A stretch of 5,147 nucleotides of DNA, taken from NCBI GenBank assembly GCA_017860725.1, contig JAGDMX010000231.1:1-5147 (forward strand). The letters are read 5' to 3'. Below are positions 1 to 4,435 of this stretch, in pieces (position 1 is the first letter of the stretch; each line of letters starts with the position of its first letter). A program made the position numbers and the translations under genes. The notes beneath the pieces are model-generated. The model was not told the origin of the DNA, did not search any database, and saw nothing but the letters and a program-made list of their open reading frames with translations. This stretch comes from Chloroflexota bacterium (GTDB lineage: Bacteria > Chloroflexota > Anaerolineae > Anaerolineales > UBA4823).

Positions 1-224
1 AGAACACCATCCAGATAGAACGCCAGATTGCGAGTTAGCACGATCGTCGTCCGCCCCGGCAGCGGCTTGCCGATGGAGTCGTACGTTTTGCGCCCCATGA
101 TCAGGTGATGACCAATGGTGTGCTGTTTGAACAGCCTCAGGTCGGCCGATAAATGCCATGGCAGACGGTTGTCTTGACCAATCCCTCGGTTCTCTTCCAT
201 GGCAACGACCAGCGAGATGATCAA
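1..224 (-). CDS. folA: Dihydrofolate reductase, N-terminal 74 residues (cut by left window edge)
   Basis: This cytosolic enzyme reduces dihydrofolate to tetrahydrofolate with NADPH, which regenerates the cofactor oxidised by the ThyA encoded just upstream. The visible part reads as a classic DHFR N-terminus. A first beta strand (ISLVVA) is followed by the Met20-loop region GIGQDNRLPWHL. Asp28 corresponds to the catalytic Asp27 of the E. coli enzyme. Next come the cofactor-binding stretch MGRKTYDSIGKPLPGR (about residues 43-58) and the IVLTR strand. The start is TTG at 222-224: the only nearby ATG (residue 9) would remove the first strand of the fold. A GGAAG at 232-236 lies 7 nt upstream of the TTG. 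The TTG shares four bases (TTGA) with the thyA stop codon, so the two genes are almost certainly co-transcribed and probably translationally coupled. The C-terminal half lies outside the window. The family assignment is secure; the start is very likely but inferred. Confidence 0.95.
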   Translation of the reverse strand, partial: MIISLVVAMEENRGIGQDNRLPWHLSADLRLFKQHTIGHHLIMGRKTYDSIGKPLPGRTTIVLTRNLAFYLDGV

Positions 225-1015
225 ACCGCCACTTCCGCTTTAATGTGTGGGTGGGACTGGTAGTTAACCAGCTCGAAATCATCGAATTGGAAATCGAAGA
301 TAGACTTCACCTGCGAGTTGATGTACATCTGCGGCAGAGGATAGGGCTGGCGGGTGAGCTGCAGTTGCGCCTGCTCGATATGATTCGAGTATAGATGTAC
401 ATCCCCGAAAGTATGGACAAAATCACCGGGTCGCAGATTGCATACCTGAGCAACCATCAACGTCAGCAAGGCATAAGAGGCGATGTTGAAAGGCACACCC
501 AGGAAGACGTCTGCGCTGCGCTGGTATAACTGGCAGGAAAGTGCTCCACCCACCACGTAGAACTGGAAGAGGGCGTGACAGGGCGGCAGCGCCATATGCT
601 CGATCTCGCCGACATTCCAGGCGCTCACGATCAGGCGCCGCGAGTTGGGGTTGGTCTGGATTTGTCGGATTAGCTGGGAGATTTGATCGATGGTGCGTCC
701 GTCGGCAGCGCGCCATGAACGCCATTGACTGCCGTACACCGGGCCTAGCTCACCATTCTCATCTGCCCACTCGTTCCAGATGCGCACTCCGTGCTCTTGC
801 AGATAGCGCACATTCGTCTCGCCGCGCAGAAACCACAATAGCTCATAGATGATCGATTTCGTATGCAGCTTCTTGGTGGTGAGTAGAGGAAATCCATCCT
901 TTAGGTTGAAGCGCATCTGGTAGCCAAACACAGACTTCGTGCCAGTGCCGGTTCGGTCGCCTTTCTCGGCACCATGATCGAGGATATGCTGCAGAAGATC
1001 CAGGTATTGTTTCAT
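221..1015 (-). CDS. thyA: Thymidylate synthase (folate-dependent, ThyA type)
   Basis: ThyA methylates dUMP to dTMP using 5,10-methylene-tetrahydrofolate as both carbon donor and reductant, releasing dihydrofolate. From the chosen start the protein has 264 residues, the length of E. coli ThyA, and it aligns to that enzyme without gaps. Phosphate-binding Arg21 sits in DRTGTGT and Arg126-Arg127 in NSRRLIVSAWNVGE. The nucleophile Cys146 is in PPCHALFQF. Arg166 and Asp169 fall in QLYQRSADVFLG, Asn177 in PFNIASYALL, and His207/Tyr209 in HLYSNH. An in-frame ATG ten codons further upstream (1045) exists. The ATG at 1013-1015 is preferred because GGAG (1022-1025) lies 6 nt before it and the homologous N-terminus MKQYL begins exactly there. 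The gene heads the thyA-folA pair, overlapping folA by 4 bp. It faces away from the lacI-type gene. No key residue is missing. Confidence 0.98.
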   Translation of the reverse strand: MKQYLDLLQHILDHGAEKGDRTGTGTKSVFGYQMRFNLKDGFPLLTTKKLHTKSIIYELLWFLRGETNVRYLQEHGVRIWNEWADENGELGPVYGSQWRSWRAADGRTIDQISQLIRQIQTNPNSRRLIVSAWNVGEIEHMALPPCHALFQFYVVGGALSCQLYQRSADVFLGVPFNIASYALLTLMVAQVCNLRPGDFVHTFGDVHLYSNHIEQAQLQLTRQPYPLPQMYINSQVKSIFDFQFDDFELVNYQSHPHIKAEVAV

Positions 1016-1021
1016 CGACAG

Positions 1022-1025
1022 CTCC
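1022..1025 (-). promoter_or_regulatory. Ribosome binding site that decides the thyA start
   Basis: On the minus strand GGAG lies 6 nt before the ATG at 1013-1015. The alternative ATG at 1043-1045 has no comparable site at a useful distance, so the shorter 264-residue product is favoured. Confidence 0.75.
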
Positions 1026-1092
1026 AGAGGCGGAATAGAAATCAAGCCTGATAAGGTCAGGCCGCGAACAGCCTGAGATTGGGATAAATTTT

Positions 1093-1152
1093 ACCCGAAA
1101 ATTTTTATTATATAACATCAGTTCGGGATAAGGAAAAAGGGGTGTTTCGGGT
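1093..1152. repeat. TTTCGGGT inverted repeat bracketing the thyA promoter
   Basis: ACCCGAAA at 1093-1100 and its exact inverse TTTCGGGT at 1145-1152 bracket the predicted thyA promoter. A third, partial copy (GTTCGGGAT) lies between them at 1121-1129. There are thus three copies of the hexamer TTCGGG within about 60 bp. They could be binding sites for a regulator of the thyA promoter or part of a short repeated element. No known regulator motif is recognised. Confidence 0.35.
1107..1135 (-). promoter_or_regulatory. Probable thyA-folA promoter (strong -10, weak -35)
   Basis: Reading leftward, a perfect TATAAT lies at 1107-1112. At 17 bp upstream (1130-1135) the hexamer is TTCCTT, a poor match to TTGACA. 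This predicts a transcript starting near 1100 with a leader of about 85 nt before the thyA ATG. The surrounding sequence is the most AT-rich part of the intergenic gap. The call rests on the -10 box and on position only. A weak -35 could mean that an activator or an alternative sigma factor is used. Confidence 0.45.
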
Positions 1153-1193
1153 TTATTTTGGACGGCGGAGCCGCCACCCAATAAACCCAAAAT
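1144..1193. repeat. Imperfect hairpin in the thyA/lacI intergenic region
   Basis: GGGTTTATT (1149-1157) pairs perfectly with AATAAACCC (1180-1188), and 3-4 further outer pairs form across a C/A mismatch. Inside, GG/CC (1160-1161 with 1178-1179) and GGCG/CGCC (1164-1167 with 1172-1175) extend the structure to a GAGC tetraloop. Both flanking genes transcribe away from it, so it terminates neither of them, and it lies upstream of both predicted start sites. A REP-like or miniature-element remnant, or a regulatory structure, is possible. The sequence alone does not decide. Confidence 0.4.
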
Positions 1194-1242
1194 CCTTTTA
1201 CCTCGAATTCATGTTCTATAGGATTGAATCTGATTAACGACC

Positions 1243-1271
1243 TTGACAGGGCTGCTGGCATCCATTAAGCT
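1243..1271 (+). promoter_or_regulatory. Predicted promoter of the LacI-family gene
   Basis: A consensus -35 box, TTGACA, occupies 1243-1248. After a 17-bp spacer, TAAGCT at 1266-1271 is a weak -10 (3 of 6 to consensus). The transcript would begin near 1278, inside the palindrome at 1275-1286, and run about 34 nt to the preferred ATG at 1312. Perfect -35, ideal spacing and position support the call; the poor -10 is the main weakness. Confidence 0.5.
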
Positions 1272-1274
1272 CTA

Positions 1275-1286
1275 GCGAACGTTCGC
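1275..1286. promoter_or_regulatory. Putative LacI-family operator (autoregulatory)
   Basis: GCGAACGTTCGC is a perfect 12-bp palindrome with a central CpG, the usual architecture of LacI/GalR-family operators, in which a hinge-helix leucine wedges into the central CG step. It covers the predicted transcription start and lies 25 bp before the preferred start codon of a LacI-family gene. A bound repressor should therefore block its own promoter. A perfect 12-bp palindrome occurs by chance about once per 5 kb, so the weight comes from its position and central CpG rather than from the palindrome alone. Confidence 0.6.
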
Positions 1287-1301
1287 CTTACTTAATTTAA
1301 T

Positions 1302-1305
1302 GGAG
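1302..1305 (+). promoter_or_regulatory. Ribosome binding site that decides the lacI-type start
   Basis: GGAG lies 6 nt before the ATG at 1312-1314. It overlaps the upstream in-frame ATG at 1300, which itself has only AT-rich sequence before it and no purine-rich site. Start 1312 is therefore preferred, and it also matches where the homologous N-terminus of LacI begins. Confidence 0.7.
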
Positions 1306-1311
1306 AATAGG

Positions 1312-2352
1312 ATGCAGGATCGAATTACGATCAAAGATGTCGCCGAGCGAGCTGGTGTCAGCTACCAGACCGTGTCCAAAGTGCTTAACCACCAGGCTAA
1401 AGTCAAACCCCAGACCGAAGCGCGCATCCGGAAGGCCGCAGAAGATCTCGGATACCAACCAGACCAGGCAGCCAGCAGCTTACGCTCGAGGCGCAGCCGA
1501 ATGATTGGCTACTCAGGCTCTCCCTGGCCGGCCAACCAGGCGAATCCAATCCTGGATCAGTTTCTGCAGGGCATGCTGCACGCAGCCGAGCGAGCCGGCT
1601 ACTACCTGTTGTGCTTTCCGCATCACACGGGTGAGCGCCAGGTAGAACCTTACCGGCAGCTCATCGAGTCTCGCCGGGTGGATGGATTTGTTGTCTCTGG
1701 AGTGGAATATGATGACCCCCGGTTGCAATTCCTGTTGGATAAAGGATTTCCATTCGTCGCGTTTGGACGTTCGAACGTGGGCATGCGCTTTTCATTTGTG
1801 GATGTGGATGGTAAAGCCGGTATGCGCAAGGTTGTTGAGCATCTGGTCGCCCGTGGGAGGCGGCATATTGCCGCGCTGTCCTGGCCAGATAATTCTCGTG
1901 TTGGGCAGGATCGCATGGCTGGCTACCGCGAAGCAATGCAGTCGGCTGGTATCGATATCAACCCCGACTGGATCGCTCGCGGGGAGGGCAGTGTAACCTT
2001 CGGTCACCAGGTAATGCAAGGCTGGCTGGCTTTACCCTCCGAACGGCGTCCGGAGGCTGTGGCTGCATTTAATGATGGCATGGCAGTGGGTGCTATGCAA
2101 GCCATTCAGGAAAACAGGCTGGCCGTAGGGGTCGATCTGGCGGTGACCGGATTTGATGATCTACCCATGACGCAGTACCTCACGCCTCCTTTGACCACCG
2201 TGCGGTTGCCGGTGGCAGAGATCGGCGAGCGTGTAATTAAAATGCTGGTCAATTCCCTGGAAAATAATTCTGCTGAAGTTCAGCACGAACTGGTCGAGCC
2301 GGAGTTGGTAGTTCGCCAGTCGTCGACTGGGGAAAAGGCGTCTGGCGATTGA
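1312..2352 (+). CDS. LacI/GalR-family transcriptional regulator, effector unknown
   Basis: The product is a complete 346-residue cytosolic DNA-binding repressor or activator of the LacI family. The N-terminal helix-turn-helix (residues 5-26, TIKDVAERAGVSYQTVSKVLN) is close to E. coli LacI, including Tyr18-Gln19 at the specificity positions. The hinge helix follows (about 51-61, DQAASSLRSRR), with Leu57 matching the LacI leucine that inserts at the operator centre. The remainder is a periplasmic-binding-protein-like sensor domain with the family's usual segments FNDGMAVGAM, VTGFDD (about 278-283) and LTTVRLPVAEIGE near the C-terminus. The family mostly senses sugars or nucleosides, but no transport or catabolic gene lies beside it, so neither ligand nor targets can be named. 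A promoter and a CpG-centred palindrome just upstream suggest self-repression. An alternative start at 1300 would add four residues. The gene converges on ribF. Confidence 0.95.
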   Translation: MQDRITIKDVAERAGVSYQTVSKVLNHQAKVKPQTEARIRKAAEDLGYQPDQAASSLRSRRSRMIGYSGSPWPANQANPILDQFLQGMLHAAERAGYYLLCFPHHTGERQVEPYRQLIESRRVDGFVVSGVEYDDPRLQFLLDKGFPFVAFGRSNVGMRFSFVDVDGKAGMRKVVEHLVARGRRHIAALSWPDNSRVGQDRMAGYREAMQSAGIDINPDWIARGEGSVTFGHQVMQGWLALPSERRPEAVAAFNDGMAVGAMQAIQENRLAVGVDLAVTGFDDLPMTQYLTPPLTTVRLPVAEIGERVIKMLVNSLENNSAEVQHELVEPELVVRQSSTGEKASGD

Positions 2353-2366
2353 TGTCAGTATGCGGA

Positions 2367-3308
2367 TTACTCTGATGTAGAGGAAAAAATACTTAATCTT
2401 TCCCGACCGCGAATGATATCCCGCTGGATCTGCTCCACAAGGGCAGGGATGTTGGGGAAACGCTGTTCATCGCGCAAGCGGTCGATAAATTCCAGTTCTA
2501 ACTGCTTGCTGTATAAATCCTGGCTGAAATCCAGCAGATGGGCTTCGACTTGGGGAGTGGCGGGCTGGTTTTCAAAGGTTGGGCGAATGCCGACATTCGT
2601 CACTGCCGCCCAGCGAGTACCATCCACGCTTGCCAGGCAGGCATACACGCCGGTTTTGGGTACCATGCGGTCAAGCGGTAGCGCCAGGTTGGCGGTGGGG
2701 ATGCCGATGGTGCGGCCGCGGCTATCGCCATGAATCACCTCACCGCTCAGGTGGAATGGGCGGCCAAGCAGAACTCTGGCGCGCGTCATATCGCCTTCGA
2801 TCAGGGCACTGCGAATTTGGCTGGATGAGACTACTTGCCCCTTGAAAGTTACCGGTTCGGCAATATTCATCGAGTAGCTAAACTGTCTGCCCAACTGTCC
2901 CAGGAATTCTACGTTGCCTTGGCGCCCTCGACCCAGAGCAAAGTCGTGACCGACGCACAGTTGGCTGAAGCCCAGCCGGTCGTGCGCCCAGGAGATGAAA
3001 TCCAGGGCTGACATAGCTGCTATCTCGGGATTAAATGGCTGGGTGATAATTACATCGACTCCCAGTTCGCCCAGCAGGGCTGCGCGTTCTTGCGGGGTTG
3101 TTAAATAGGAGTCATTCTGTCTTTTACCCAGCACGACCGCCGGGTGTGGATGGAAGGTTAATACAACGGCAGGGACGCCTTGTGCATGCGCCCCTTCCGT
3201 TAATTTTTGGATAATCGCCTGGTGGCCCAAATGAACCCCATCAAACGAGCCAATCGTCAGCCAACTATCCTTTAATTGAATCTCATCCAGCGAACTGATA
3301 TGCTGCAT
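2367..3308 (-). CDS. ribF: Bifunctional riboflavin kinase / FMN adenylyltransferase
   Basis: This cytosolic two-domain enzyme phosphorylates riboflavin to FMN and then adenylylates FMN to FAD. The N-terminal nucleotidyltransferase domain shows GSFDGVHLGH (residues 20-29), FHPHP (52-56), the VGHDFALGRGRQG segment (119-131) and VSSSQIRSAL (160-169). The last is the usual SST-x-[IV]R loop with Ser for Thr. The C-terminal kinase domain shows GRPFHLSGEVIHGDSRGR (182-199), GIPTANL (202-208) with the metal/ATP-binding PTAN, TNVGIRPTF (237-245), and VEAHLLDF with the likely catalytic base Glu255. The length of 313 residues is normal for the family. The ATG at 3306-3308 is the only plausible start. 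No ATG, GTG or TTG lies further upstream in frame before a stop, yet there is no good Shine-Dalgarno sequence. It lies 87 bp downstream of truB on the same strand. No FMN riboswitch is visible. Confidence 0.97.
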   Translation of the reverse strand: MQHISSLDEIQLKDSWLTIGSFDGVHLGHQAIIQKLTEGAHAQGVPAVVLTFHPHPAVVLGKRQNDSYLTTPQERAALLGELGVDVIITQPFNPEIAAMSALDFISWAHDRLGFSQLCVGHDFALGRGRQGNVEFLGQLGRQFSYSMNIAEPVTFKGQVVSSSQIRSALIEGDMTRARVLLGRPFHLSGEVIHGDSRGRTIGIPTANLALPLDRMVPKTGVYACLASVDGTRWAAVTNVGIRPTFENQPATPQVEAHLLDFSQDLYSKQLELEFIDRLRDEQRFPNIPALVEQIQRDIIRGRERLSIFSSTSE

Positions 3309-3366
3309 ATCTGTGTAGCACTTCGGTATGTTCCCGGGAGTACTCTCGATTCCGGCAGGGTGTAAT

Positions 3367-3380
3367 GTTTATCGGTAAAC
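3367..3380. repeat. Small CpG-centred palindrome between truB and ribF
   Basis: GTTTATCGGTAAAC has 5-bp arms (GTTTA/TAAAC) around TCGG, inside the 87-bp gap between truB and ribF. In RNA it would be a 5-bp stem with a four-base loop and no U-tract, so it is not an intrinsic terminator. As DNA it has the central CpG of a LacI-family operator, but it is unlike the palindrome at 1275-1286. Its function is unknown and chance is possible. Confidence 0.25.
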
Positions 3381-3395
3381 CAGTTGTGTTTTCGA

Positions 3396-4319
3396 TCAGG
3401 ATTGGAAGAACACCTTGCGCGGTTGCCATTCGCTGGTCTCTTCATCTACTTCCAATAGCGCAACCAGGTCGCCTTGCTGGCTGACGCCGCGTGCCCAGCC
3501 CTTCTGGTCAGGCTCTGCCGGGATTCGGTGACCGTGACGAATCAGTTCCACCTGGTCGGCATCGAGCTCGACCATGCGCCAATCGGCCAGGGCCTCCGCA
3601 GCTGGGATCAGGTAGCGGTACCAATTGCCGGCAACAAATGCTTCTTGCAGGCGTCGCATTGGGACAGCATCCCGCAGTGTGAATCGCCCGCTCTTGGTGC
3701 GTCGCAGGCCGACTAAATGTGCTCCCGTACCCAGTGCAGCGCCCAGGTCGTTGGCCAGCGAGCGCACATATGTGCCAGAAGAACAGTAAACATCGATCAC
3801 GGCTTCGGGCGGATCCCATTCCAGCACTTCCAGGCTGTAAACATTGATCATGCGCGGCTCTAGGTCTACCTCTTCCCCTTCGCGCGCCATTTCATAGGCT
3901 TTGCGTCCTTTGACTTTGACGGCTGAGTAAGGCGGCGGCACCTGTTCAATCTCTCCTACAAATTGCTGGAGAATGTCATTAAACTGCTCTTCGGAGATAT
4001 TCACCTCGCTGGCAGTCTCGGTAACGCGGCCTTCGGAATCGAATGTGTCGGTGGAGCTGCCCAGCTGGATTGTCGCCTGGTAGCGCTTATCCGAGGCGGA
4101 GACATACTCGCTCAAACGCACTGCCGGGCCGATCAAGATCACCAAGACCCCTGAAGCGCGTGGGTCAAGCGTGCCGGTATGACCGGCGCGTCGGATCCCG
4201 GTGCCGCGCCGGATGATCTGTACAACATCGTGGGAGGTCAGGCCGATGGGTTTGTCTACCACCAGGACACCTGACACAACGTTTTTAATATCCTCGTTGC
4301 GGGACTCGTCTTTTTCCAT
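3396..4319 (-). CDS. truB: tRNA pseudouridine(55) synthase
   Basis: TruB converts U55 in the T-loop of tRNAs to pseudouridine and also acts as a tRNA-folding chaperone in the cytosol. The 307-residue product shows GVLVVDKPIGLTSHDVV (17-33) and GHTGTLDPRASGVLVI (46-61) with the catalytic Asp52. The DKRY segment has Tyr80, matching the conserved active-site tyrosine. Further on are PPPYSAVKVKGRKAYEMAREG and SSGTYVRSLANDLGAALG with the conserved Arg. A C-terminal PUA-like domain follows (about the last 60 residues, ending in PRKVFF). Two starts are possible. The ATG at 4317-4319 follows a perfect AGGAGGT (4329-4335) by 9 nt, and it leaves a normal short N-terminus. The ATG at 4371-4373 would add 18 polar residues and has only a distant GAGGG. 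The first is chosen. The gene lies 105 bp after nrnA and 87 bp before ribF, all on one strand. Confidence 0.97.
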   Translation of the reverse strand: MEKDESRNEDIKNVVSGVLVVDKPIGLTSHDVVQIIRRGTGIRRAGHTGTLDPRASGVLVILIGPAVRLSEYVSASDKRYQATIQLGSSTDTFDSEGRVTETASEVNISEEQFNDILQQFVGEIEQVPPPYSAVKVKGRKAYEMAREGEEVDLEPRMINVYSLEVLEWDPPEAVIDVYCSSGTYVRSLANDLGAALGTGAHLVGLRRTKSGRFTLRDAVPMRRLQEAFVAGNWYRYLIPAAEALADWRMVELDADQVELIRHGHRIPAEPDQKGWARGVSQQGDLVALLEVDEETSEWQPRKVFFQS

Positions 4320-4328
4320 ATCGTCTCT

Positions 4329-4335
4329 ACCTCCT
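4329..4335 (-). promoter_or_regulatory. Perfect Shine-Dalgarno that decides the truB start
   Basis: On the minus strand AGGAGGT ends 9 nt before the ATG at 4317-4319. It lies inside the N-terminal extension that would result from the upstream ATG at 4373, which argues against that extension being translated. Confidence 0.8.
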
Positions 4336-4397
4336 GAACGAGGGTTTCGGGCGGATTTTTCTGGGTACATCATAATATAGATTTTCCCTCTGATAGG

Positions 4398-4435
4398 TAT
4401 TATTACAATAATATCAAGAAATCTTTATTTTTGAA
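4398..4435 (-). promoter_or_regulatory. Possible internal promoter with AT-rich palindrome before truB
   Basis: Reading leftward, TTCAAA (4430-4435) and TATTAT (4408-4413) sit 16 bp apart, 4 of 6 and 5 of 6 to the sigma-70 consensus. They start at the very end of nrnA. The -10 box is one arm of a palindrome at 4398-4413 (7-bp arms TATTATT/AATAATA around two bases) that would also cover the start site near 4401. All-AU pairing and a 2-4 base loop make an RNA terminator unlikely. A protein-binding site over a truB promoter fits better, but no regulator is identified. Confidence 0.3.

Noticed and set aside
541..852. Plus-strand open frame opposite thyA
   Set aside because: It is rich in Arg, Ala and Ser, as expected for the antisense of a GC-rich gene, and has no ribosome site or motif.
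843..1190. 115-residue minus-strand open frame across the thyA 5' end and the intergenic gap
   Set aside because: It overlaps thyA in another frame, shows no recognisable protein motif, and runs through the hairpin and promoter region. It is a shadow frame.
2316..2330. Perfect 6-bp stem CCAGTC/GACTGG near the end of the lacI-type gene as a terminator
   Set aside because: The loop is only three bases, it lies inside coding sequence, and no T-run follows on either strand.
3309..3395. FMN riboswitch before ribF
   Set aside because: The gap is too short and lacks the multi-branched conserved elements of the family.
3804..4356. 11-bp repeat TTCGGGCGGAT at 3804-3814 and 4346-4356
   Set aside because: Several 11-base matches are expected by chance in a 5-kb window. 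One copy is in truB coding sequence and the flanks do not match.
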